A DNA stretch of 64,000 nucleotides from Kitagawia praeruptora (Eukaryota > Streptophyta > Magnoliopsida > Apiales > Apiaceae). Location: contig CM075347.1 of NCBI GenBank assembly GCA_037693485.1, forward strand, positions 64,762,501-64,826,500, given 5' to 3'. The notes beneath the pieces were generated by a model. That model had not been told where the DNA came from. It did not search any database and was given only the letters and a program-made list of their open reading frames with translations. The first letter of the stretch is position 1. Every line of letters starts with the position of its first letter. Shown piece after piece: positions 33,722-43,967 of this stretch. The position numbers were made by a program, and so were the translations under genes.

Positions 33722-34726
33722 CTAATCTTCAGCTTCCCACATGGGAGTTTCATTGGTTTCATTCGGACCATTAATATTTATTCCTCCAGTTGTAACTATC
33801 GGGGAATCATCTAGATTATTGTTGGCGAAATTTGTTTCCACTGTTTTTCCTTTTGACTTCTGAGATGATTGGTATAAATCAACAAGATGTTTTGGGATAT
33901 GACAATTACGTGCCCAGTGTCCTTCCATTCCACAATTATGGCATGTATTATTCATTTTCCCTCCCTGTGGTGCCTTTCTTTTGCTCTGTTCAGATTGCCA
34001 CTTCCGGTGACCAGAGTTGTTGTAAGGACGAAAGTTCCCGTGACTTCGACCTCGTCCACGGTATCGACCTTGGCCTCGTCCACCTCTATGCCCTCTTCCA
34101 CGTACATTCTGCTGGAATAACGTGTTATTTACTTCAGGTAAAGGGGCAGATCCCGTTGGACGGGATTGATGATTTTTAATCACCAATTCATGATTCTGTT
34201 CAGCAACAAGGAGAGTTGATAGAAGATCACCGAACTTGGTGAATTTGCGCTCCCTATACATCTCAGCTAAGTTGATATTATTGGGGTGAAAAGTTGATAG
34301 TGTTTTATCGATTTTTCTTTTCTCAGTAACTTTCTCACCGCACATAATGAGTCTAGAACTTATCTTGAATAAAGCAGAACTATATGCCCGAACACTTTTA
34401 AAATCCTGAAGTCTTAGATTAGCCCAATCATTTTCAGCTGCGGGTAAATAAACTAATTTCTGGTGGTCAAACCTATCTTTTAGATTTTCCCATAAAACAT
34501 AAGGATCCTCGACTTCTAGGTATTCAGATTTTAAATCTTCATGCATGTGATGTCGGAGAAATATAATGGAGGCAAAGTTTTCTTCAGCCGTAGCTTTATT
34601 TCCTGCCTTTATCGTATCGCTTAATTTCTTTGAACCAAGATGCAATTTTACATCTTGTACCCACGACAAATAATTATCTCCAGAAATATCCAATGCAACG
34701 AACGATAAGCTTGTAAGGTTTGTCAT
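33722..34726 (-). CDS. Copia gag
   Basis: A capsid and nucleocapsid protein in one open frame. I choose the ATG at 34726 (MTNLTSLSF), since the upstream in-frame ATG at 34750 adds only eight unlikely residues. The UBN2-type gag domain spans roughly residues 10-190 (SWVQDVKLHLGS, DVKLHLG). An RGRGHRGGRGQGRYRGRGR basic stretch follows, then a single CCHC knuckle, CHNCGMEGHWARNC. It ends at 33722-33724, 56 bases before the next open piece. There are no internal stops, so this gene is the best kept part of the element. Confidence 0.87.
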   Translation of the reverse strand: MTNLTSLSFVALDISGDNYLSWVQDVKLHLGSKKLSDTIKAGNKATAEENFASIIFLRHHMHEDLKSEYLEVEDPYVLWENLKDRFDHQKLVYLPAAENDWANLRLQDFKSVRAYSSALFKISSRLIMCGEKVTEKRKIDKTLSTFHPNNINLAEMYRERKFTKFGDLLSTLLVAEQNHELVIKNHQSRPTGSAPLPEVNNTLFQQNVRGRGHRGGRGQGRYRGRGRSHGNFRPYNNSGHRKWQSEQSKRKAPQGGKMNNTCHNCGMEGHWARNCHIPKHLVDLYQSSQKSKGKTVETNFANNNLDDSPIVTTGGININGPNETNETPMWEAED

Positions 34727-34825
34727 AATAAATCTTAATTTAACACACAAATTATTAAACTTAAATCATCAATATAAATATTACATAACTCTTAGTTAAT
34801 CGGGTGCATTAACAGATACACAATA

Positions 34826-34829
<4 letters not shown>

Positions 34830-34883
<54 letters not shown>
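34830..34883. repeat. (TA)n microsatellite in Copia leader
   Basis: About 27 uninterrupted TA units lie between the 5' LTR and gag. Confidence 0.97.
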
Positions 34884-34885
<2 letters not shown>

Positions 34886-35154
34886 TTATTATCACTAATA
34901 CTATAAACAGATCTACGCATAGAATAACAAATGGATTTTCACCATTCGTACGAACGTCTTCGTATACAGATTATCTCCGATCAATAAATAAACTTAAATT
35001 AGAGTGTCATGCATATGTTAGCTTGTGAACAAAAGTTATTTACCGTATATAATAATTAATCAACAGAATAATAAAGCACATTTTGATAGTGATATGAGCA
35101 TTTCTCTTTTAAGACAATTAAGTTCAGAATTTCTTTTTTTGAAAGATTCCCGTA

Positions 35155-35332
35155 TAGTAGGCGGATTAACCGACCATGTAAATAAAAAATCCGGTGTAGT
35201 AGGCGGATTAACCGACCATGTAAATAAAAAATCCGGTGTAGTAGGCGGATTAACCGACCATGTAAATAAAAAAATCCGGTGTAGTAGGCGGATTAACCGA
35301 CCATATGAATTTTTATTAGTAGACGGATTAAC
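35155..35332. repeat. 42-bp tandem repeats in the Copia leader
   Basis: The core GCGGATTAACCGACCAT starts at 35161, 35203, 35245 and 35288, with a decayed fifth copy (ACGGATTAACGAC) at 35323. The units are almost identical, with spacings of 42, 42 and 43 bp. They lie between the primer site and gag, where packaging signals are often found. A 134-codon plus-strand frame across them is an artefact. Confidence 0.93.
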
Positions 35333-35383
35333 GACGTTTAAACGTTTAATAAAAATTATACCTTCTCAGTTCCGGCAGAGTTT

Positions 35384-35396
35384 CGTGCTGATAACG
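35384..35396 (-). promoter_or_regulatory. Probable Copia primer binding site
   Basis: Next to the 5' LTR the minus strand reads CGTTATCAGCACG. Its CAGCACG part can pair with the anticodon stem of plant initiator tRNA-Met, the half-tRNA priming known for Copia elements. The remaining bases fit less well. Confidence 0.4.
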
Positions 35397-35574
35397 TATT
35401 ATAATATGATAGCTATAATAATAATATAGGAAGAATAAGAGAAAGAAAACAAGAGCATACAAAGAAAATAGCTCGGTGCAAGAACTTCATTTACACATAC
35501 AAGGTATTTATAGTAAATGAAGTGCTAGCCATATTTGACTAAAATGGCAATCATGATAATCACGTTTTACAACA
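35397..35574 (-). repeat. Copia 5' LTR (178 bp)
   Basis: Same length as the partner at 21727-21904, with four substitutions. Its inner edge abuts the probable primer site at 35384-35396. Confidence 0.9.
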
Positions 35575-35630
35575 ATTTACAGTTTTTAGATTAAAAAAAA
35601 AACGTTATTTTTCTGATTTACCGCAATATA
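35575..35630. mobile_element. Foldback element, right terminal portion
   Basis: The complement of AAAACGTTATTTTTCTG at about 35601-35617 mirrors AAAAATAACATTTTTTT near 21321, the outer left arm. The piece is separated from its partner by the Copia element, whose TSD ATTTA sits on both sides. Confidence 0.55.
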
Positions 35631-37393
35631 AATATATCTATTACTATATATTATAGGGTGACACAAGGGCAAAAAGTGCCTAAAAAATGCCTGTGAAATT
35701 ACCATTTTGCCCTTATTTTTTGAGAAACTACAAAAATGTCATTCCCCTGTAATTAATGTAAAAAATAATTAAATTCATGTTGCTAATAGGAATTGAACCC
35801 TTAACTTCCAAGTACAAAGTTCATCCCATAACCTTTGTGCTACTATGATTGTTGTGTTTACTTTGAAAATATTATTAGATAAGCCACGTGTTATTTTATT
35901 ATCTTATTTTCCTTTTTCTATTCTTACCTTTTGAGTAAATAGATTGTTAAATTTATTATTTATAGAAAATAAAACTCTAAATTATACATAAATGTAACTC
36001 AGATTAGATAACAAAATTTGAATTTGTTAACATTCTTTTCATTGTAGATATAAAATATTAGATTACTAAAATCATAAATAGAATTATATTTCAATGAAAT
36101 AAAAAAATGTGACTAAATTTTGGAAAATATTATAATTGCATCATATACATTCTTTAGATTTATAAAAAATACAAATATGTGAGTTAATTAGTGATTTTTG
36201 TTCGAACAATCATTTAGACTTTAATCAATTTTAATACATAATTGAATTTGAGTTAAAATGACCCTTTTAAAATTTAGGATTTCAAAATATATATTATGAT
36301 TGACTAATAACACATACTAAAAATAATGTAAGATGAATTAAAAAGTATGATCTTAAATGTTATATAAATTAATAAATCATCTTCTTCTATATATAATAGG
36401 AGAACAAGAGAATATTTTAGGGTCATTTTGAGACAATAAACCACCTACGAAATTACGATTTATCCTTATATATTACAAAATTACATTGATTTGCCTTTTC
36501 CTTATTTGAAGAGAAAAAATAAGTAATTTTGTGTTTGTGGGGAATTGAACCAACAACCTCCTCTATATATTTTTTCTTCCAAACCATTATGCTACATTAT
36601 GTTTTTTGGTAGCAGTTAAAACTATTTTTAAACTATTTTTACATAAGTTCGACCTCTATTATCCTGTTTTTACTATTCGTTTAACTTATGAGTAAAAATA
36701 GTAATAACAAATATTAGTTTCAAAATTTAAAATTTTACTTTTCAAAATATGGTACGTACTTATATACACTAATTTCAAAATTTTATTCCGCTCTCTTATT
36801 TTAAATGAGTTAGTTTGTCTTTGTTGTGAAGTGAATCATTAATCTCGTCCAAACAATTCATCCTTCCGATCGTTGTACTACGTATATTTTTGGTTTTTAG
36901 TTAAATTCTTTTAGATAAATTCAACCTCTTATTTATTCTATTTTTACTACTATTTTTAATTTTTGAGCAAAAGATAAAGGTGATTCACATTAGTACTTTT
37001 AAAATTTTGTATTTTAGTTTATTAAACATGGTACATGATTATATATATAACTAATTTAAAATTTTGATAATAATATCACGTGATGTAAATTGGATTATTT
37101 TCAATAAATTAAAATTTTCTTATATATAACATTAACTACAATATATTTAATATTTTTACATAATAATATTTAATTAAAAAATGAGATCTTTAAAAATGTT
37201 AGATAGTACAAAAGTTTAAAAAAAATGAATCATGCAGATAAATTGAGAAAGATTAATTTTTTTGAAAAAAGATCATATAATATATATTAATACAAAATAT
37301 AGGAATCAGTTCATATATACATCGATTAAAAATTGGATAATACACATAAAGAAATTTTTGCTGGAAAGAATATTAAAAAATGAGAAAACTGGG

Positions 37394-37571
37394 CCTGAGG
37401 ACAACCTCAGGGATCTCCCCTGAGGTTATAAGAAATATTGCTTATAAAGTAAGGGGCCCCGCATGGGCAGTTTTGTAAATCTAAATTTTTATCAGTAATT
37501 TACACAAATGCCCTTACATTTTGTATTGATTTGTTCTATCCTCAGGCTTCTAACCTGAGGTCATCCTCAAG
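37394..37571. repeat. Small inverted-repeat element with CCTGAGG ends
   Basis: The left arm CCTGAGGACAACCTCAGG and the right arm AACCTGAGGTCATCCTCAAG pair as imperfect inverted repeats around a 140-bp centre. No clear TSD. It could be a small MITE within the Helitron. Confidence 0.45.
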
Positions 37572-38025
37572 TACATGAAACCCTTAAAAAATTCAAAATA
37601 AATTATAACAAGGATTAAAATATACAGTCAAGTTAACAAATATCTTAGAAAATAGGATATTGCATAACATGCACACACACAAAATATTATAATAGATTAA
37701 TCACATTATATACCCTGAGTTAGTTAAAATAATTTGCTAAAAAAGATAAAATTTTAAAATGCAATTAGTTTTTTACATACTAATTGAACGATATCTTTAT
37801 TGTGAAACATTATGTGGGTAAATAATAGATTTCTTAAGTTGTCAAAATTATAACTGATATATAAATAAATATGTCATTTGTGTACTACTCATTTATTTTA
37901 TGATTATATTCTTAAATATACCTTAGAAGAGAAAAAAATCAAAAAGAACTTTTTTCCTCTCTCTTATGTATTGACTAGATTCTTTATGAAATAATGAAAA
38001 TAAAAATAATTATAAAATAATAAAA

Positions 38026-38375
38026 ACTACCATTCCAAAAATTGATTTATAGTGATGAAAAACATCAAGGAGAATTAAACCGAAAACCCCACTTATTATT
38101 TAAATTTTATGTTATTTTACCCAAATTTATTATAATAACAAATTACTAGATTTTTTTTACCTATGACATAAATTTGTGTAAATTGATGTAAATGTGTTAT
38201 ACTACCATTCCAAAAATTGATTTATTGTGATAAAAAACACCAAGGAAAATTAAACCGAAAACCCCACTTATTATTTAAATTTTATGTTATTTTACCCAAA
38301 TTTATTATAATAACAAATTACTAGATTTTTTTTACTTATGACATAAATTTGTGTAAATTGATGTAAATGTGTTAT
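38026..38375. repeat. Two-copy 175-bp tandem duplication
   Basis: Copies at 38026-38200 and 38201-38375 both start ACTACCATTCCAAAAATTG and end AATGTGTTAT, with about five differences. Confidence 0.9.
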
Positions 38376-38586
38376 ACTATACCCAACATATAATAAATCC
38401 AACACATTTATATGACACGAAATATCTTATTTTGAGTGCTTATCTGAATAAATAAATCAAATTTTTTTGTAAAATAATATTGGGACATTATAACAAACAT
38501 GTTTTAACGGAAACTATACAATAGTGTCTATATATATTCTTCAAATCATAAAAATAAATAAATTTACTTTAATTTTTAGAAGATGG

Positions 38587-38614
38587 CCGTGCCTCGCACG
38601 GGTTAATATGCTAG
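38587..38614 (+). other. Helitron 3' hairpin and CTAG terminus
   Basis: A six-base-pair stem (38587-38592 with 38596-38601) precedes GTTAATATG and then CTAG. It ends about 110 bp before the TATA box of the E2 gene. Confidence 0.7.
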
Positions 38615-38699
38615 TTTTTCTTTATAATCCTACTTGTTGAAAATCCTAGCCCTCTGTTCCATTTGTTAAATTCATCACCATGGATGTAACATTTCTCTG

Positions 38700-38760
38700 A
38701 TCCATACATACATACATACATACATATATATAGATTCTCTTCTTTTCACTTCTACTTGTC
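38700..38760 (+). promoter_or_regulatory. UBC2: Core promoter of the E2 gene
   Basis: A (CATA)n run leads into TATATATAG at 38726-38734, followed about 25-30 bp later by a pyrimidine-rich start region (CTTCTACTTGTCTCATC). The 5' leader exon then runs to the GT at 38825. Confidence 0.6.
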
Positions 38761-38824
38761 TCATCACCTCAATTATCATCACCTCTTTCCCGATCTTCTC
38801 TTCTTTTCCGGTGCTTCTTTACAA

Positions 38825-39630
38825 GTAAGACAGCTCAATCTTTACATACAAATCTTTGTATCTAATGGGTTTGTATATATATGCTTCAGCTTTTGTGTTC
38901 TTGATTTTGTGGATCTGGGCTGTCTTGTTTTTGATTATTTATGAGAAATATTGTCAAAGTTTTGATCTTTGAGCTGGGTATTAGTTAAGGTTTCAATCTT
39001 TAGGGTTTTTATTAGTCATTTCTATTGTTTAATTATGTTTGTGCTAGTGCTTAGCTGATTAAAAATCAGGGTTTGCTTTTATAATTGTTGGGTTGGACTG
39101 TTTCGTTTTTTATGTATGTGGTTGACTATTTGTGTAGGGTTTTTAAAGCGATGGTAGAAGCTTCATTTGGGTACAAACTAGGGAGTTTTAATGGTTTTGA
39201 CTATTGGTTCAATAATTTGTGTTTATGCTTTTTTGAGAATAAATAACATGTTAATTTGTGTTTAGTTGACTCGATTTAGCATTTCATTAAATCAGGAAGT
39301 TGAAGATTTGTTTCTGAGTGGAATTAGTTATTAATAAAATTTGGTGTGTGAGATGGATGCTTGAAAATTGGTAAATACGTATGTATATTTGTGATGAGAT
39401 AATGGTTCCGGTCTGTGGATTGGTTGTTGGTGTAAGGTGCTTTAGGGTTTCATGATTTTGTGAACCTTGGATTTCGTATTTACTTTGTGGGCTGAAGGGG
39501 TTGTTTGCTATGTTGATTGTGTGAATATGTGCACGTAAGGTCTCTGTATGTGCATGATTGTTTTTGTGTACTGAAGGTTTCACGGAGTTATGGAGTTAGT
39601 AATGTTATTTGTCTGAAATATGATTATTAG
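38825..39630 (+). other. UBC2: Leader intron of the E2 gene
   Basis: The donor GTAAGA at 38825 and the acceptor TTATTAG at 39624-39630 bound 806 bp of T-rich intron-like DNA. The second exon begins GAGGCAAGG and reaches the ATG at 39640. Leader introns are common in plant ubiquitin-pathway genes. The small frames inside are not coding. Confidence 0.6.
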
Positions 39631-39639
39631 GAGGCAAGG

Positions 39640-42600
39640 ATGTCAACGCCTTCAAGGAAAAGACTTATGAGGGATTTTAAGAGGTTGCAACAAGATCCAC
39701 CTGCAGGCATCAGTGGCGCTCCTCAAGACAACAATATAATGTTGTGGAACGCTGTCATATTTGGGTAGGTTATACTCAATATAAATTATTTTTTTGTATT
39801 TATTAATTTTATCTTTCGTTTAAACTACTATTCACTTTTTAGGAATTACATAATGTATTTAATTTGAGTAACTAATACCATCATTTTTGAATCGCAGTCC
39901 TGATGATACTCCATGGGACGGAGGTATGTGAAGACGGAATTGTTTTTATTATTGCATGGCAGTTTAGATTCCATTTAGCTGGACTTCGTTTAGTCAAAGA
40001 ACTTTGCGACAATACTGAATTTCTATATATAATAAATTCGTACCCAGCATATTTTTCTAAAAAGAGTGCTTATGTGTGAAGCGAGGTCACAGTGCATCGC
40101 TATGGCGAAGCAATGTGACCGTGCTTTAATTCCACTTAAGCACGCTTTTTTGATATTATGGATTTTGAAAAGAAAATATAAACCGACAATTAAAATCAGA
40201 TCTAAAACACTTAAGAGGCAAAATGTATCTGGGCAGTCCAAATAAGACCCTATCAGCAAAGTATTTGGAATGAAATATAAGAAATATTTATGATAACAGA
40301 AAATGATAAAAAGAAATAGAGAAAAAAATCAAGGGTGTTAAGGATCCTAATGGTAATCTGGAATCTGGATGAGATTTTGAGAACCTTGATGAAGAAGTTT
40401 AGAAGAGAACTAGTTTATATTAAAGAATTAACACATTCTAGTCACTAGTGAAATCAGTTATTTCATATCTTTTGTTACTATGAATGCAAGATGTATATCA
40501 ATCATTGTTATTTCATCAACTTTAATATGACCTGTTCTTTAATTTTATTGTTACTATTGTTTGTCTATTCTATCATGTTTTTAGTATCTACATATATGTG
40601 TATATACTTTATATTGAATTTTCTAAGTATGCATTGTACTTCTGCTCCCGGATGCCTTTGCGCTTGGGTGTACTTAAATACTATAACACCCAGTGCACGA
40701 GGATTCTGCATCAGCAGGGTTCGTGGAAGATCCCAATCAACGCAGCTTTGACTTATTTTTCTTAAAAAGGCTGTTTTAGGGTTCCGTAACAGCATTTGAA
40801 CCCTTGACCTATTTCATATAAATCAGACGCTTGGCTGTCGCGTCAAGCCGACCTTCAGCTTTGCTAACTTTTATCGACGTCGAAGCTGATTCTTTTGATA
40901 TGCAAATTTAGTACAGAAAATTGGAAATGGGACACATTTGGGAATGGTGGGTGTAGTATTTGAATGTTCTGTTTCACTCGCAGGCCATAGTTTTTATAGC
41001 GTAAACATACGCTTGTAACAATTAAATTTTGTATTTAGCATCTGGTCTTTTTCAAGTAAAGTAAGGAATATAAAATGCTAAATGAGTCATATCGGCAATT
41101 ACTATAATTTTCTATTTTTACGTCAAGCTAATGAAGTTCTATCAACCATTCCACTTGTTTTATTTGGTTTTGTCTTGCTTCATCAGGTACGTTTAAGTTG
41201 ACACTTCAGTTCTCAGAGGATTATCCGAATAAGCCGCCAACAGTGCGTTTTGTTTCTCGGATGTTCCATCCAAACAGTAAGTTGCAAATATTATTATTAT
41301 TATTTTTTGCTAAAGTAAGTTGCAACTTAAATATAAGAACATATATATGTAGTCCACGTCTGAGCTTCAAGCGCTGTTTATTATAGAACATAGTTTATTC
41401 TTGCCAACAATTTGCCTTATCACATGTGGAAGTGAAGTAGTGAGACTTAGTCGTACATGTTCTTTGTTGTTAGGTTTATGTGTCTTCTTCTCTTGGTCAG
41501 TGTTATACTTGATTAAGGCTGCTTGTTATACCTGTGTCTTTGTCTCCCTTGAGGATCGTTTAGCACAATCTTATCTACCATATTTTGTCTAGCTTTTGCT
41601 TTTGCTCTTGCTCTTTGACCTTGTCTGGTCAACAAATTTAAGTCTTGACTTGATATTTAAACAGAGTAATCTGATGATAATCAAGTGTGTTTTGGAAATG
41701 ATAATCCAAAATAGTAATTTGATAATCATGTGCGCTAAACTGATTTAAAAAAGCTAGTTTTCCAAAGTCCAGTAGTTTGTTTGATTATTTTGAATCCTTG
41801 ATGTAATTGATCAAGTCTGCGAACAACCGTGTATACTTTTCCCTTGGGGATCTTAATCTACTAAATTTTTTCCAGCATTCCTCGTGCTCTTGTAGCTTGT
41901 CTTGTCAAGCAGGTTCAGTATTAAGATTGAATATATGAATACAACACTAAATTTGGTAATCAACCTCTGTTTGACAAATGACAATAATTTCAAAATATTT
42001 GATGGATAAAACACTAAACGCTCAAGCTTGTTAGATGTCGTCAACTGTCAAAGACGGAGTTTTGGATGGTAACTAACTTTCAATAATGGAACTTCGAATT
42101 GATTTTGAGCTATAAGGAACAGCTGGCTGCAAATATGAAGTTAAGAAGTTAGTGGTTGTCAATTTGTATTGGCCTTTGCCCTAAACACCTACTTATCAGA
42201 CTCGAAGCTTAAAAATAAATATTAAGGCTAAGTGTTACTTCTGGTACCTTTTTCTTTGTTTTATCTAAAATTGAGTAGTTTGTAAGATACTGGGTTGCTT
42301 CCATTGTATCAAGCATTTATTGTTTTGAGAACAAAAGCTAATTACCTTCACTACAACAAGGCTTGTATCAAATGTACACTTGAGTATGAATATGGCTTAA
42401 ACGAATGGTATCCGATCAGTAATGTGAAAGAGATTGATAACTTGCTTATATTGTTTTTATTGGACCTAACTTCCTATTTTCGTTTGGATTTTTCCCAGTT
42501 TACGCTGATGGAAGCATATGCTTGGACATTCTGCAAAATCAGTGGAGTCCTATATATGATGTGGCTGCTATTCTCACCTCTATCCAGGTATCTATTTGCC

Positions 42601-43188
42601 TACAGCATTGTACCTCTGTGTCGGTCTTCTGAGCATAACAAGTCAATCTAGTTGGACATTTGTAAGATTTTAATAGATTGGAAGTCGAAAAGTTTACTTC
42701 CAGTGGAGTTTTTTTGCAACACAAGTGTGATTAAGCTGGAATTCATATGTCTTGTTACTGATTTGTAACTGTGGCTGCATTAAGTTATGCTTACTTTAAC
42801 CATCACCACTGTAGAAAAAGGATTGTGATTTCCTCTAAAGATAATATTGAGCATTAAGCATGGAAGGATCATCTGATTGAGTAATCAGTTTATTACGACG
42901 GACAATACTGTGCTGCATTCATATGCATGTGTTTATGGGTGCAAGCAGATTACATGAGGGGAATTATATATTTTTGCACTCTTTATGGTGTTCGATTTTA
43001 AGTGTTATCTGTGTGGTGGAGTTAACTCAGTTTCGCCTTTATAATTTTATCTTTTGCAGTCATTGCTCTGTGACCCAAATCCAAATTCACCTGCGAATTC
43101 TGAAGCTGCAAGGATGTTCAGTGAGAACAAACGTGAGTACAACAGAAGAGTACGTGAGGTTGTTGAGCAGAGCTGGACAGCCGACTGA
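39640..43188 (+). CDS. UBC2: RAD6-type ubiquitin-conjugating enzyme E2 (UBC1/2/3 group), 152 aa, five exons
   Basis: Coding exons are 39640-39764, 39898-39923, 41187-41276, 42499-42587 and 43060-43188. All have GT-AG borders and join to 152 codons plus TGA, the exact length of plant RAD6 homologues. The protein starts MSTPSRKRLMRDFKRLQQD and ends REVVEQSWTAD. It has the YPNKPPTVRF loop and the catalytic Cys88 in DGSICLDIL (codon 42519-42521). The enzyme takes ubiquitin from E1 and, with RING E3 partners, monoubiquitinates histone H2B and PCNA; in plants this affects flowering time and DNA damage tolerance. Which of the UBC1/2/3 paralogues it is cannot be told. Exon 2 is only 26 bp. Nothing in the coding sequence looks damaged. 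Confidence 0.96.
40059..40151. repeat. Hairpin repeat (about 93 bp) in E2 intron 2
   Basis: The left arm AAAAAGAGTGCTTATGTG...GAGGTCAC is mirrored by GTGACCGTGCT...AAGCACGCTTTTTT, with a centre containing GCATCGCTATGGCGAAGC. Repeats of this GCGAGG...TATGGCGAAGC kind are common in plant introns and spacers. Confidence 0.55.
40680..40860 (-). mobile_element. Probable tRNA-derived SINE in E2 intron 2
   Basis: On the minus strand a pol III B box, GGTTCAAATGC, lies at 40792-40802, about 60 bases after a tRNA-like start. On the plus strand, CACCCAGTGCACGAGG and GCTGTTTTAGGGTTCCG match the layout of widespread Au-like plant SINEs. Ends and TSD are unclear. Confidence 0.45.
41277..42498 (+). other. 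UBC2: E2 intron 3, no internal gene
   Basis: A 1,222-bp intron, T-rich. The frames at 41198-41386 and 42295-42651 merely extend exons 3 and 4 into introns. Confidence 0.85.
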
Positions 43189-43959
43189 TATGGGCACACT
43201 GGCGAGCTTTGGAATTCAAAGGTGTTTAATGGCTTGTTGGAATATTATTAATGGTTTAAAACTATTGTGTTGCAAAAACTCTTGAATTTCTGCTTGTACA
43301 ACAAATTTGATTACATTCAGCAGATGTATCTTAAAACTCATTTACCATTTACTTTTGTCTTTTTTATTTCCCAAGAACTTTGTGACTTGTGTATAAGAGT
43401 AGATCTGGGTGCTATCCTCGTAACAGATATTACACTTGCATAATTGTAGTTTAGCATCTGAAACATATCAATTCACCTAAATAGATAAACGATCATCTAA
43501 ATTACTGCTTGCATGTAATTAAAGGGAGAAGGGTTAGCCACATTTTTAGTTTTTTTGTTTGTTCCACTATTTTGCCTAATTAAGCAACTTATGGTGATAT
43601 GAAATGTCAATAATATCAATAAACCTTGTTACATTGTCACTGAAGAAATTAATTCCAGAGGATTATCACTGTGCATACAGATTTTTGTGTCGAGGTATCA
43701 ACTACTGTTCCATCCTTCTTGAACCTAGATTGAATACTGCAGGTGCCAGAGAACGTCATCTATTGATGGTCGTGTGTTTGTCTCGTCCCCCAGACAGTTC
43801 ACGGTAATTTGAACAGCAGTTTTTAGCAATCCGCGTCACTTGTATTTGGTTATGATCTTGTAATGCCTTGGTAAGTTTGTCTCTGGACTCTAGCTGCAAA
43901 AGATATGGAGCTTGTTGACACTGAACTGGAAGATGTAACATACGATAATGATGAGAGTA
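43189..43959. other. E2 3' UTR and downstream spacer
   Basis: The first 200-300 bp are probably 3' UTR; no canonical AATAAA was seen. The rest shows no gene I can support. Confidence 0.6.
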
Positions 43960-43967
43960 CATATACG

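Larger units (their letters stand above)
21727..35574 (-). mobile_element. Ty1/Copia retrotransposon split by a nested Gypsy element
   Basis: Equal 178-bp LTRs (21727-21904 and 35397-35574) are flanked by the TSD ATTTA at 21722-21726 and 35575-35579. The minus-strand order is leader, gag, protease-integrase, RT-RNase H, which is the Copia order. The LTRs differ at four sites (about 2%). With the 8.1-kb insert removed the element is about 5.8 kb. The short LTR hints at an Ale/Ivana-type lineage, but I cannot settle that. Confidence 0.9.
35637..38614 (+). mobile_element. Probable non-autonomous Helitron (or two nested copies)
   Basis: The right end is CTAG at 38611-38614 followed by T. Ten bases upstream is a GC hairpin (CCGTGC/GCACGG, loop CTC), the standard Helitron 3' end. 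A possible left end is TCTATTACTATATATTATAGG at 35637, preceded by A, giving insertion between A and T. A second left-end-like sequence starts at 36380 (A then TCTTCTTCTATATATAATAG), so a copy within a copy is possible. There is no helicase or Rep gene; the interior is very AT-rich. Confidence 0.6.
39924..41186 (+). other. UBC2: E2 intron 2 with repeat insertions
   Basis: A 1,263-bp intron holding a short hairpin repeat at 40059-40151 and a tRNA-derived SINE-like copy at about 40680-40860. The acceptor TTCATCAG precedes exon 3. Confidence 0.8.

Noticed and set aside
35155..35332. Possible CRISPR-like array
   Set aside because: The units are contiguous 42-bp tandem repeats without unique spacers, inside a plant retrotransposon leader.
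35760..35860. Possible tRNA gene from a GGAATTGAACCC-like box
   Set aside because: A single B-box-like word without a cloverleaf; similar words recur near 36540 and are common inside plant Helitrons.
42295..42651. 118-codon frame overlapping E2 exon 4
   Set aside because: It mixes intron and exon 4 in the wrong frame; the splice sites and the 152-aa E2 product explain the region.
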